Positions 22,938 through 30,782 of a stretch of 34,724 nt of DNA are shown here, piece after piece. Numbering within the stretch: position 1 is the first letter of the stretch; each line of letters starts with the position of its first letter. The notes under the pieces were generated by a model. It searched no databases and was not told the DNA's origin. It worked only from the letters and a program-made list of their open reading frames with translations. This DNA is from Micromonospora yasonensis (GTDB taxonomy: Bacteria > Actinomycetota > Actinomycetes > Mycobacteriales > Micromonosporaceae): positions 1 through 34,724 of the forward strand of contig NZ_JAPDPH010000059.1 in the NCBI RefSeq assembly GCF_026013475.1, written 5' to 3'. The position numbers were made by a program, and so were the translations under genes.

Positions 22938-23999
22938 TCAGGCCGAATCGGGCGTCCTCGGCAGCTGGGCGGTGTAGGTGACCGCCCCGCCCGCCGGCCG
23001 GCAGCCGGTGAGGTGACCGCCGGCCGCCCCCAGCTCGCGCAGGTAGGCCAACTCCCCCGCGTGGTCCGCGGCGGCCGGGAACTCCCGCTCGTGGGCGGCG
23101 AAGGTCCGCTCCGCCAGCGTCGCGCGGGCGCTCCGCCCCTCGTCCAGCCGGGCGGCCAGCGTGGCGGCGTCGCCCGCCCGCAGCGCGTCGGCCAGCTCGT
23201 CGAGCATCGCCCGGACGGACGCCAGGCCGGTGAGCACCCGCCCCCGGTTGCCGAGCAGCATGTTTGCGGTCCGCTGCGCCGGCCCGCCGGCCACCCGGGT
23301 GCCGTCGGTGAAGCTCCCGGCGGCGAGGGACAGCACGGCGTCGCGCAGCTCCGACCGCTGCACCGCCCCGGCCAGCGCGCCGGCCAGCAGGTGCGGCACG
23401 TGTGAGCTGAGGGCCGCCGCCGCGTCGTGCTCCGGCGCGGACATCGGCACCACCCGCGCGCCGAACACCTCGATGAGCAGCGCCGCGAGCCGGCGGAACG
23501 CGGCCAGCCCGTTCGGGCCCGGGCAGAGCACCCAGGCGGCCCCGACGAGCAGCCCGGGATCGGCCGCGGCCGGTCCGGCCCGGTCCGCGCCGGCCATCGG
23601 GTGGCCGGGGACGAACCGGTGGCCCAGCCCCTGGGCGGTGGCGGTGGCGGCGACCTCGGCCTTCGTGCTGCCCACGTCGGTGAGGACGCAGTGTTCCGGG
23701 GTGGCGGCGGCCACCTGGGTCAGCATGCCCGACAGGGTGGGCAGCGGACCGCAGAGGAACACCATGTCCCGGCCGGTCACCGCCTCCACGGCCGTGTCCG
23801 GGCAGGGGACCCCCCACCGGCGCACGTGTCCGCGGGTGTTCGGGTCCGGATCCCAGCCGGCCACATCGATCCCGGCGTCGCGCAGCCGCAACAGCAGCGA
23901 GCCGCCGATCAGCCCGGTGCCGACCACCGCGGCGCGGACGCCCGCGACCGGAGGGTCGACGACGCTCGGGTCGTCCCGTCCGGTCCCGCCGTCGGTCAC
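22938..23999 (-). CDS. tyrA: prephenate dehydrogenase TyrA
   Basis: A 353-residue NAD(P)-dependent enzyme that oxidises and decarboxylates prephenate to 4-hydroxyphenylpyruvate in tyrosine synthesis. The Rossmann motif is VVGTGLIGGS (25-34), followed by DVGSTKAEV and the catalytic-region motif GHPMAG. The second half is the all-helical dimerisation domain (SSHVPHLLAGALAGA). The start is GTG 23999 with GGGAG five bases upstream, 18 bases after the dapC stop, so it is probably in the same operon as fdx and dapC. No ACT domain is seen: the C-terminus after the helical domain is only about 60 residues. Confidence 0.92.
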   Translation of the reverse strand: MTDGGTGRDDPSVVDPPVAGVRAAVVGTGLIGGSLLLRLRDAGIDVAGWDPDPNTRGHVRRWGVPCPDTAVEAVTGRDMVFLCGPLPTLSGMLTQVAAATPEHCVLTDVGSTKAEVAATATAQGLGHRFVPGHPMAGADRAGPAAADPGLLVGAAWVLCPGPNGLAAFRRLAALLIEVFGARVVPMSAPEHDAAAALSSHVPHLLAGALAGAVQRSELRDAVLSLAAGSFTDGTRVAGGPAQRTANMLLGNRGRVLTGLASVRAMLDELADALRAGDAATLAARLDEGRSARATLAERTFAAHEREFPAAADHAGELAYLRELGAAGGHLTGCRPAGGAVTYTAQLPRTPDSA

Positions 24000-24017
24000 C
24001 GCCGCCGCTCCCGGGGA

Positions 24018-25124
24018 TCAGCCGCGCAGCCGGTCGGCGACCGCGGCGACGTGCTCGTCGGACTCGGTCAGCGCCACCCGGACGTGCCGGGCACCGGCCG
24101 GACCGTAGAAGACGCCCGCGGCGACCAGGATGCCGCGCCGGGCCAGCCAGTCGACGGTGTCCCAGCAGTCCTCGTCCCGGGTCATCCAGAGGTAGAGCCC
24201 GGCCTCGGAGTGCTCGACCGTGAAGCCGGCGGCGGTGAACGCGGCGTACAGCTGCTCCCGTCGGGCCCGGTAGCGCTCGCGCTGCTCGTCGGCGTGCGCC
24301 TGGTCGCCCAGCGCGGCCACCATGGCGGCCTGCACCGGGGCCGGCACGATCATGCCGGCGTGCTTGCGGATCTTGAGCAGCTCGGCGACCAGTGCCGGGT
24401 CGCCGGCCACGAACCCGGCCCGGTAGCCGGCCAGGTTGGAGCGCTTGGAGAGCGAGTGCACGGCCAGCACGCCCTCGTACGACCCGCCGCAGACCTCGGG
24501 CGACAGGATCGAGACCGGCTCGGCGTCCCAGCCCAGCGGCAGGTAGCACTCGTCGCTGGCGACCACCGCGCCCCGCTCGCGGGCCCAGTCGACCACCTTG
24601 CGCAGATGGGCGGCGGGCAGCACCCGGCCGGTCGGGTTACCGGGCGAGTTGACCCAGACCAGCCGCACCCGGGGGGTCGGACCGAGCACGGTGAGCGAGT
24701 CGGAGCGCACCGTGGTGGCGCCGACCAGCCGGACCCCGTCCTCGTAGGTCGGGTAGGCGATGGACGGCACCACGACCACGTCGCCGGGGCTGACGCCGAG
24801 CAGCGTGGGCAGCCAGGCCACCAGCTCCTTGGAGCCGATGGTCGGCAGCACGCCGAGCCCGTCGACGCCCGCGCCACAGGCCCGGGCCACCCAGGCCGCG
24901 ATGGCGTCCCGCAGCGCGGGGGTGCCCGCGGTCAGCGGGTAGCCCGGGGCGTTGGACGCGTCGGCCAGCGCCTGCCGGATCACCGAGGGCACCGGGTCGA
25001 CCGGCGTGCCCATCGAGAGGTTGATGAGACCGTCCGGGTGCGCCGCGGCCGTCGCGGCCGCGGCGTCCAGGGTGTCCCAGGTGAAGTCGGGCAGCCGCGA
25101 CGAGACCGGCGCGGGCCGGTTCAG
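24018..25124 (-). CDS. dapC: N-succinyldiaminopimelate aminotransferase DapC, probable CTG start
   Basis: A PLP-dependent class I/II aminotransferase that makes N-succinyl-LL-diaminopimelate. Visible motifs are SMGTPVDPVP, PGYPLTAGTPALRDA, VNSPGNPTGRVL, SDECY and the PLP-lysine region VHSLSKRSNLAGYRAGF. The mature family N-terminus (SSRLPDFTWDTL) begins almost at once after the ferredoxin stop. No ATG, GTG or TTG exists in this frame between the ferredoxin overlap and SMGTP. CTG 25122-25124 overlaps the ferredoxin TGA (CTGA) and has GGAGAGGG three bases upstream. This gives 368 residues, against about 362 for M. tuberculosis DapC. The longer alternative from 25256 would be translated across most of fdx in another phase and is unlikely. 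Confidence 0.9.
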   Translation of the reverse strand: MNRPAPVSSRLPDFTWDTLDAAAATAAAHPDGLINLSMGTPVDPVPSVIRQALADASNAPGYPLTAGTPALRDAIAAWVARACGAGVDGLGVLPTIGSKELVAWLPTLLGVSPGDVVVVPSIAYPTYEDGVRLVGATTVRSDSLTVLGPTPRVRLVWVNSPGNPTGRVLPAAHLRKVVDWARERGAVVASDECYLPLGWDAEPVSILSPEVCGGSYEGVLAVHSLSKRSNLAGYRAGFVAGDPALVAELLKIRKHAGMIVPAPVQAAMVAALGDQAHADEQRERYRARREQLYAAFTAAGFTVEHSEAGLYLWMTRDEDCWDTVDWLARRGILVAAGVFYGPAGARHVRVALTESDEHVAAVADRLRG

Positions 25125-25447
25125 TGGCCCTCTCCGCGTGGCGGCTGGGCGGCCACGAACGGCGCGTCCTTGTCGACCTTGCCGATCTTGGAGGCGCCAC
25201 CGGGCGAGCCGAGGTCCTCGAAGAACTCGTAGTTCGCCCCGGTGTAGTCCTTCCACTGCTCCGGGACGTCGTCCTCGTAGAAGATCGCCTCGACCGGGCA
25301 GACCGGCTCACAGGCACCACAGTCGACGCACTCGTCGGGGTGGATGTAGAGCATCCGGTTGCCCTCGTAGATGCAGTCGACCGGGCACTCCTCGATGCAT
25401 GCCTTGTCGAGCACGTCCACGCAGGGCTCGGCGATGATGTAGGTCAC
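25121..25447 (-). CDS. 7Fe ferredoxin (FdxC/FdxA type)
   Basis: A 108-residue electron carrier. Cysteines in EPCVDVLDKACIEECPVDC and DECVDCGACEPVCP give the CX7CX3CP and CX2CX2CX3CP spacing for one 3Fe-4S and one 4Fe-4S cluster. The C-terminal 45 residues (DVPEQWKDYTGANYEFFEDL) are the usual actinobacterial extension. The start is GTG 25447 with GGAGGAGA six bases upstream. The gene sits directly in front of dapC with overlapping stop and start, the same order as fdxC-dapC in M. tuberculosis (Rv1177-Rv1178). Why a ferredoxin accompanies dapC is unknown. Redox partners elsewhere in the genome are likely. Confidence 0.95.
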   Translation of the reverse strand: MTYIIAEPCVDVLDKACIEECPVDCIYEGNRMLYIHPDECVDCGACEPVCPVEAIFYEDDVPEQWKDYTGANYEFFEDLGSPGGASKIGKVDKDAPFVAAQPPRGEGH

Positions 25448-25526
25448 CGGTCTTCTCCTCCGCAAGCCTCGTCGCGATCACCGCGACCGGTAAGAGCCTA
25501 GTATCTCGCCGGGGAGGAGGTCGATC
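25448..25526. promoter_or_regulatory. divergent promoter region between fdx and the GNAT gene
   Basis: TAGTAT at 25499-25504 on the plus strand is a good -10 box for the GNAT gene, which also has GGGGAGGAGG at 25511-25520. On the minus strand TAGGCT overlaps the same few bases and could serve fdx. The two promoters would then be mutually exclusive or back to back. Confidence 0.5.
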
Positions 25527-26486
25527 GTGCTCCGACAGCAGGACGTGGGACACCGGATCGTGGTCCGCCGGATTGTGGGGATTCGCGAAGGCCGGCCGCT
25601 GTTCACCGACGCCCTCGGGGAGCTCGTCGAGCTGAGCGAGAGCCACATCACGCTGGCCACCGACAGGGGTCGGCTCCGGGTCCCGATAGGGGAGGTCCAC
25701 CGGGCGAAACGGGTGCCGGCGGCGCGCCGGCCGACCGCCGCCGCGGTGCTCGCCGTCGAACTCGCCGCCGACGAGGCCTGGCCCGCCCCGGTACGCGGAC
25801 GACTCGGCGACTGGCTGCTGCGCGGCGCGGACGGCTGGACCGGCCGGGCCAACTCGGCGCTCCCGGTCGGCGACCCGGACCGCCCGCTGCCCGCCGCGCT
25901 GGACGCGGTGGAGCGCTGGTACGCCGACCACGGCCAGCCCGCCATGGTGAACACCCCGCTGCCGCTCGCCGCGCCGGTCGGCGCGGAGCTGGACGCGCGG
26001 GGCTGGACCGCCCGGCCGCCGGTGCTGGTGCAGACCGTGCCGCTCGCCGCGCTGCCGCCCGCCCCGGCGGGGTCCGTCGACCAACCGCCGGTCGAGCTCG
26101 CCGCCGCGCCCACCGACGACTGGCTCGCGATCGCCGCGGGTCGCAAGGGCAGCCTGTCGGACGCCGCCCGGCACGTGCTCACGGCCGTCGCGAAGATCCG
26201 CTTCGCCACCGTGTACGCCGACGGCCGGCTGGTCGCCGTCGGCCGGGGCACGGTGACCGGGCAGGGGCGCTGGCTCGGCCTGACCCTGATCGAGGTGGTG
26301 CCCGAGGCGCGCCGGCAGGGGCTCGCCGGGCGGGTGATCCGGTCCCTGGTCGACTGGGGTCGGGCCGAGGGCGCCACGCACGCCTTCCTTCAGGTGGAGC
26401 AGCACAACGCCCCCGCCGTGGCCCTCTACCGGGGCCTCGGGTTCACCACCCACCACACCTACCTGACCCGGGTCGCCCCGCGCTGA
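25527..26486 (+). CDS. GNAT-family N-acetyltransferase with N-terminal beta-barrel-like domain
   Basis: A 319-residue cytoplasmic acetyl-CoA-dependent transferase from GTG 25527. The C-terminal GNAT core is clear: TLIEVVPEARRQGLAGRVIR carries the acetyl-CoA loop (RRQGLAG), followed by FLQVEQHNAPAVALYRGLGF, the family's last helix and strand. The first 60 residues (GHRIVVRRIVGIREGRPLFT ... RVPIGEVHRAKRVP) look like a small all-beta domain. The middle resembles a degenerate second GNAT half. A similar layout is found in some mycobacterial GNATs (Rv0428c, from memory). The substrate is unknown. Confidence 0.88.
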   Translation: MLRQQDVGHRIVVRRIVGIREGRPLFTDALGELVELSESHITLATDRGRLRVPIGEVHRAKRVPAARRPTAAAVLAVELAADEAWPAPVRGRLGDWLLRGADGWTGRANSALPVGDPDRPLPAALDAVERWYADHGQPAMVNTPLPLAAPVGAELDARGWTARPPVLVQTVPLAALPPAPAGSVDQPPVELAAAPTDDWLAIAAGRKGSLSDAARHVLTAVAKIRFATVYADGRLVAVGRGTVTGQGRWLGLTLIEVVPEARRQGLAGRVIRSLVDWGRAEGATHAFLQVEQHNAPAVALYRGLGFTTHHTYLTRVAPR

Positions 26487-26495
26487 GGCGGGGCG
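26474..26495. terminator. hairpin spanning the GNAT stop codon, between convergent genes
   Basis: CGCCCCGC (26474-26481) and GCGGGGCG (26488-26495) form a perfect 8-bp stem. The 6-base loop contains most of the TGA stop of the GNAT gene. The facing membrane gene stops at 26500, so one stem can serve both directions. Confidence 0.55.
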
Positions 26496-26499
26496 CCGG

Positions 26500-26964
26500 T
26501 CAGCGGCGGACGACCTTGCGGGGTTTCGCGGCCTTCAGCTCGGCGTACCGCTTGAGCTGCTGTGAGCGGTAGTCGCGGCCGAGCGCGGTGAGGGTCAGGA
26601 AGCCCACCAGCACCCCGGCCACCGTGGCCGCCAGATAGAGCCAGATCTGCGCGAAGAAGAGCCCGGCTCCGCCGTCGAAGGGGCTCTTCCCCACCAGGAG
26701 CGGGCCGACGAACACCGTCAGCGCCAGCGCGACCGCGACCGCCCCGGTCAGGTCTGCCGTCCACCGGCCCACCGGACGGTCGCCGCCCCACCGGAACGCC
26801 AGCACGGCGAGGATCAGCCCGATCGCCACGAACATCAGCCACGAGACCCGGTCGGCGGCAGCGTCGTCGTCAGGGAAGCCGAACCTGATGACCAGCCGCG
26901 CCACCACGTTGACCAAGAACAGCGCCGCCGCCAGCACGCCGATCGCGCGCCACCGCTCCCTCAT
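26500..26964 (-). CDS. four-helix membrane protein, hypothetical
   Basis: A 154-residue protein from ATG 26964, with GGGAGG six bases upstream. This choice gives a clean start, RERWRAIGVLAAALFLVNVV. Four hydrophobic segments are visible: about 8-26, 41-60 (WLMFVAIGLILAVLAF), 75-92 (GAVAVALALTVFVGPLLV) and 105-128. A basic cytoplasmic tail ends in KAAKPRKVVRR. I do not recognise a family. It follows the mshB-linked membrane gene by 85 bases on the same strand and may be co-transcribed with it. Confidence 0.75.
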   Translation of the reverse strand: MRERWRAIGVLAAALFLVNVVARLVIRFGFPDDDAAADRVSWLMFVAIGLILAVLAFRWGGDRPVGRWTADLTGAVAVALALTVFVGPLLVGKSPFDGGAGLFFAQIWLYLAATVAGVLVGFLTLTALGRDYRSQQLKRYAELKAAKPRKVVRR

Positions 26965-27049
26965 CGCACGCCTCCCGCCGTACGCCCGCCCCGATGGCAG
27001 GCTCCTGGCTGGAATATCTACCACTGCGACCTGTGTGCCGTCTGTCCCC

Positions 27050-27544
27050 TCAACGGGCGGGCGGCGGAGCCACGAGCTGCCGGAAACCGAGCACGGCGAA
27101 GGTGACCGCGCCCGCCACCACCATTGCCAGGCCAAGCACGTTGTCGCCGGTGAGCGCGAGATCTCCCTCGGCGGTCCGGACACCACCCGCGACGATCACC
27201 ACGAACCAGGGCAGGGCGGCCAACGCCACCGCCCACCGGGTCCCCACGGCGGCGTGCGCGAACCAGCCCAGCAGGACCGTCAACGCGACCACGCCGGCGA
27301 CGCCGCCCAGCGTGGCGGAGATGCCGACCACCGCCTTCGACACGCCGTCCGGCCGGCCCTTGACCAGCTCCCAGGCGCCGGCGGCGAAGATCAGCTCCAG
27401 CACTGCGGCGAGCACCCCCGCCCAGACCGCCACCACGCCGCCGGCGATCCGCAGCGCGACGTCGAGCGCGCGCCGCGGCCGCTCGGGCGGCGCGGCGGGC
27501 TGCTGCCCGGGAGTGACCGACATCGGTACGGCCGGGAGCGTCAC
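27050..27544 (-). CDS. membrane protein coupled to mshB (Rv1171-like position)
   Basis: A 164-residue protein with a proline-rich N-terminus (VTPGQQPAAPPERPRR) and four hydrophobic segments (GVVAVWAGVLAAVLELIFAAG, VGISATLGGVAGVVALTVLL, WAVALAALPWFVVIVAG and VLGLAMVVAGAVTFAVLGF). GTG 27542-27544 overlaps the mshB stop as GTGA, and ATG 27523 is an in-frame alternative. In M. tuberculosis a small membrane gene (Rv1171) also follows mshB. The pairing may therefore be conserved, but sequence kinship was not tested. Confidence 0.75.
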   Translation of the reverse strand: MTLPAVPMSVTPGQQPAAPPERPRRALDVALRIAGGVVAVWAGVLAAVLELIFAAGAWELVKGRPDGVSKAVVGISATLGGVAGVVALTVLLGWFAHAAVGTRWAVALAALPWFVVIVAGGVRTAEGDLALTGDNVLGLAMVVAGAVTFAVLGFRQLVAPPPAR

Positions 27545-28455
27545 CGGAGGCCGGCCGCCGCGATCGGCGACCGGTCCGGCCCGTCCAGCGCCAGCCCGGC
27601 GAAGAGGTCGTCCTCCCAGCCGTACGGGCCGTTGCCCGGGCCCTTGTCGCCGACCGCGAGGGTGAAATATTCCACGCCCATGAACTCCGCGCCGAAGTTG
27701 CCGGCGATGGAGTAGAGCCAGGAGGTGGCCGGGATCTGGGTGGCGTGCGCCCGCATCGCGGCCTCCTTGGCGGTGTGCTGGTCGGTGGCGTCGATCCGCG
27801 CGGCGATCTCCGGGTCGGGCGTGCCGAACGGCAGCTCGTCGGCGCTGTCGATGCCGGCGAAGGGGTTGTCCGAGGCCTCCACGAAGTGGTCCAGCCCGGC
27901 CTCCAGCACGCTGCGCGGCATCGCCGTCCAGTAGACCTTCGCCGGGGCGGTCCCCTCGGCGTCGGCCAGCTCCACGGCGCGCATTGCCACCCGGTGCGCC
28001 TGGATGTGGTCGGGGTGGCCGTAGAAGCCGTTCGGGTCGTACGTGACCAGCACCTGCGGGCGGACCTCCCGGATGACGTCCAGCAGGTGTCCGGCGGCCT
28101 CGTCGAGGTCGGCCTGCCAGAAGGCCCGCGGGTGCTCGTTGGTGACCAGCCCCATCATTCCGGAGTCCCGGTAGCGGCCGGCGCCGCCGAGGAAGCGGTG
28201 ATCGGTGACGCCGAGCGCGGCGCAGGCGGCGGCCAGCTCGCCGATCCGGTAGCCGCCGAGCTGGTCGGCCTCGGCCGCGGCGAGCTGGGCCAGCTCCGGT
28301 ACGTGGATCTCGCCCTCCTCGCCGAGGGTGCAGGTCACCAGGGTGACGTGGGCGCCGGTCGCGGCGTAGTGGGCCATCGTCGAGCCGGTGCCGATGGACT
28401 CGTCGTCGGGGTGCGCGTGGACCAGCAGCAGGCGTCGGTCGGGCAGCGTCGTCAC
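27541..28455 (-). CDS. mshB: N-acetyl-1-D-myo-inositol-2-amino-2-deoxy-alpha-D-glucopyranoside deacetylase MshB
   Basis: A 304-residue zinc deacetylase of mycothiol synthesis that removes acetate from GlcNAc-Ins. The motif AHPDDE (14-19) gives the zinc ligand His15 and the Asp pair. NGFYGHPDHIQAHR gives the second histidine pair. MMGLVTNEHPRAFWQAD and the closing half match MshB rather than the related Mca. The start is GTG 28455, which yields the compact MTTLPDRRLLLVHAHPDDE and a length equal to M. tuberculosis MshB (303). It also has TAGAGT seven bases upstream. GTG 28464 is the other candidate. The gene marks the organism as a mycothiol producer. Confidence 0.94.
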   Translation of the reverse strand: MTTLPDRRLLLVHAHPDDESIGTGSTMAHYAATGAHVTLVTCTLGEEGEIHVPELAQLAAAEADQLGGYRIGELAAACAALGVTDHRFLGGAGRYRDSGMMGLVTNEHPRAFWQADLDEAAGHLLDVIREVRPQVLVTYDPNGFYGHPDHIQAHRVAMRAVELADAEGTAPAKVYWTAMPRSVLEAGLDHFVEASDNPFAGIDSADELPFGTPDPEIAARIDATDQHTAKEAAMRAHATQIPATSWLYSIAGNFGAEFMGVEYFTLAVGDKGPGNGPYGWEDDLFAGLALDGPDRSPIAAAGLR

Positions 28456-28462
28456 GCCCGTC

Positions 28463-28468
28463 ACTCTA
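28463..28468 (-). promoter_or_regulatory. mshB: -10 box for leaderless mshB transcript
   Basis: TAGAGT on the minus strand ends seven bases before GTG 28455. No ribosome-binding site precedes that codon. If the transcript starts at the codon, GTG 28464 cannot be used. Confidence 0.5.
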
Positions 28469-28537
28469 GTCGGCGGTCCTGTCCCACCATGGGTTACGCG
28501 TCCGCGCAGGTCGGCCACATCACCCCCGGCGCGCGCC

Positions 28538-28543
28538 TACCAT
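28538..28543 (+). promoter_or_regulatory. -10 box for leaderless S9 peptidase transcript
   Basis: TACCAT ends seven bases before GTG 28551. The intervening CCGAGGC is a poor and too-close ribosome-binding site. It lies 70 bases from the mshB box and points the other way. Confidence 0.5.
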
Positions 28544-28550
28544 CCGAGGC

Positions 28551-30695
28551 GTGGACTTTCCCGAGCTGGCCGCCCGTACCCGCCGGTTCAGCCACGGGGC
28601 GCCGCGCGCCGTCTCCGTCGCGGACGACGGCTCCCGGGTGGTCTTCCTGCGCTCGTCCGGCCCGGAGGACCCCGCCGACGCGCTCTGGCTGCTGGACGTC
28701 GCCTCCGGCGAGGAGCGGCTGGTCGCCGACCCGGCGGTGCTGCTCGGCTCGGACGGCGACCCGACCGCGCTGTCACCCGGTGAGCGGGCGCTGCGCGAGC
28801 GGCTGCGGCTGGCGTCCGCCGGCATCGGCTCGTACGCCCTGGACGCGGCCGGCCGGGTGGCCGCGTTCGCCCTGGCCGGCCGACTGTTCCGGGCCGACCT
28901 GGTGCACGGCGACGTGGTCGAGGTGACCACGGTCGGCCCGGTGATCGACCCCCGGCCCGACCCGACCGGCGAGCGGCTGGCGTACGTCACCGACGCGGCC
29001 GCGGGGGTCCGCCGGGGCCAGTTGCGGGTGGTCGAGCCGGACGGCACGGACAACCTCCTCGCCGGTGAGGACAGCGGCGTGACCTGGGGGCTCGCCGAGC
29101 ACATCGCGGCGGAGGAGTTCCACCGGTACCGGGGCTACTGGTGGGCGCCGGACGGACGCTCGGTGCTGGCCGCCCGGGTGGACGAGTCGCGGCTGGCCCG
29201 CTGGCACCTGCACGACCCGGCCGACCCGGAGAGCCCGCCGACGACGGTCGCGTACCCCCGGGCGGGTGGGCCGAACGCCCAGGTCAGCCTGCATCTGCTC
29301 GACCTCGACGACGGCTGGGTCGACGTGCACTGGGACCGGGAGACCTACCCGTACCTCACCTCGGTCGACTGGGCGGACGGCGGGCCGCTGATCACCGTGC
29401 TGCGCCGGTCGCAGCAGCACGGCCTGGTGCTCGCGGTGGACCCGCGCACCGGGGAGACCCAGGTGCACGCCGAACTGGCCGACCCGCGCTGGGTGGAGCC
29501 GGTCCCGGGCACCCCGGCGCACCTGCCCGACGGCCGGGTGCTGGTCGGCGGCGAACTGGCCCACGACGGGTACGACGCCCGCTGCCTGTTCGCCGACGGC
29601 ACCCTGCTCACCCCGCCCTCGCTCTACGTCCGCCGGGTGGTGGGGCGGCTGCCCGCGGGGCCGAACGGCCCGACCGACCTGCTGGTGGAGGCGAGCGAGG
29701 GCGAGCCGAGCCAGCGCCACCTCTACCGGGTCCGGACGGTGATCGGCGGCGGGGTGGACGCCCGGCGGATGGGCAGCGACCCGGGCTGGCACACCGCCGC
29801 GATCGGTGGCACCACGCTGGTGGTCGGGACGGCCTCGCTGGAGCATCCGGGCACCCGCTGGCAGGTGTGGCACGGCGACCGGGAGGTGGGCGAGCTGCGC
29901 TCGCTGGCCGCGAACCCGCCGTACGCCCCCCGGCCGCTGCTGGTCCGGGTGACCGACCGGCGGCTGCCGAGCGCGGTGCTCTATCCGACCGAGCACGTGA
30001 AGGGCACGAAGCTGCCGGTGCTGCTGGACCTCTACGGCGGGCCGGGGCACCAGGAGGTGGTCGCCGCGCGGGCCGCCTGGCTGGAGCGGCAGTGGTGGGC
30101 CGACCGCGGCTTCGCGGTGGTGACCGTCGACAACCGGGGTACCCCGGGCATCGCCCCGTCGTTCGAGAAGGCGATCCACCGGCGGGTGGCCGACGTGATC
30201 CTGACCGACCAGGTGGACGCGCTGACCGCGCTCGCCGGCAAGCACCCGGATCTGGACCTGGAACGGGTGGCGGTACGCGGCTGGTCGTTCGGGGGTTGGC
30301 TGGCCGGCCTGGCCGTACTGCGCCACCCGGAGCTGTTCCGCTGCGCGATAGTCGGGGCCCCGGTCACCGACTGGACCCTGTACGACACCGCGTACAGCGA
30401 GCGCTACCTGGGGATGCCGGACGACGGGATGGACATCTACGCCCACCACTCGCTGGTCGAGTTGGCCGCCGAGCCGGTCGGCGACCCGGCGCAGGCCCGG
30501 CCGATGCTGCTGGTGCACGGCCTGGTCGACGACAACGTGGTGGCCGCGCACACGCTGCGGCTCTCGGCGGCGCTGCTGGCCGCCGGCCGGCCGCACGCGG
30601 TGCTGCCGCTGACCGGAGCCAGCCACATGGCCGCCGGCGGCGTCGCCGAACGCCTGCTGAAGCTGGAGCTGGACTTCCTCCGCCGGCATTTGTAA
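28551..30695 (+). CDS. S9 family peptidase, dipeptidyl-peptidase IV-like
   Basis: A 714-residue enzyme with an N-terminal beta-propeller (about 1-460) and a C-terminal alpha/beta hydrolase domain. The triad is visible as Ser579 in GWSFGGW, Asp660/661 in GLVDDNV and His692 in GASHMA. A double glutamate (Glu188-Glu189) in AAEEFHRYRGYWWAPDG matches the EE motif that binds the free N-terminus in DPP-IV. It therefore probably removes dipeptides rather than acting as an endopeptidase. There is no signal peptide, so it should be cytoplasmic and could process peptides brought in by the Dpp-type transporter encoded just beyond. The start is GTG 28551. Confidence 0.92.
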   Translation: MDFPELAARTRRFSHGAPRAVSVADDGSRVVFLRSSGPEDPADALWLLDVASGEERLVADPAVLLGSDGDPTALSPGERALRERLRLASAGIGSYALDAAGRVAAFALAGRLFRADLVHGDVVEVTTVGPVIDPRPDPTGERLAYVTDAAAGVRRGQLRVVEPDGTDNLLAGEDSGVTWGLAEHIAAEEFHRYRGYWWAPDGRSVLAARVDESRLARWHLHDPADPESPPTTVAYPRAGGPNAQVSLHLLDLDDGWVDVHWDRETYPYLTSVDWADGGPLITVLRRSQQHGLVLAVDPRTGETQVHAELADPRWVEPVPGTPAHLPDGRVLVGGELAHDGYDARCLFADGTLLTPPSLYVRRVVGRLPAGPNGPTDLLVEASEGEPSQRHLYRVRTVIGGGVDARRMGSDPGWHTAAIGGTTLVVGTASLEHPGTRWQVWHGDREVGELRSLAANPPYAPRPLLVRVTDRRLPSAVLYPTEHVKGTKLPVLLDLYGGPGHQEVVAARAAWLERQWWADRGFAVVTVDNRGTPGIAPSFEKAIHRRVADVILTDQVDALTALAGKHPDLDLERVAVRGWSFGGWLAGLAVLRHPELFRCAIVGAPVTDWTLYDTAYSERYLGMPDDGMDIYAHHSLVELAAEPVGDPAQARPMLLVHGLVDDNVVAAHTLRLSAALLAAGRPHAVLPLTGASHMAAGGVAERLLKLELDFLRRHL

Positions 30696-30773
30696 GGAGG
30701 GGCCCCCTGTTAACGCCTGCGGTAAAGCAGGGGCCCCTTCTTAACACCGAGGTGTTAAGAAGGGGCCCCTCCT
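30694..30773. repeat. 80-bp nested inverted-repeat element (GGGGCCCC type), likely bidirectional terminator
   Basis: The outer ends AGGAGGGGCCCC (30695-30706) and GGGGCCCCTCCT (30762-30773) are perfect 12-bp inverted repeats. Inside, 30729-30748 and 30751-30770 form a perfect 20-bp stem with a 2-base loop. An alternative upstream stem pairs GGGGCCCC(C)TG (about 30698-30708) with CAGGGGCCCC (30728-30737). The element starts within the S9 peptidase TAA and ends nine bases before the binding-protein stop, filling the whole gap between two convergent genes. It should terminate transcription in both directions. Similar GGGGCCCCTTCTTAAC repeats are remembered from many Micromonospora genomes, which was not checked here. 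Confidence 0.8.
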
Positions 30774-30782
30774 GTCAGGCGG

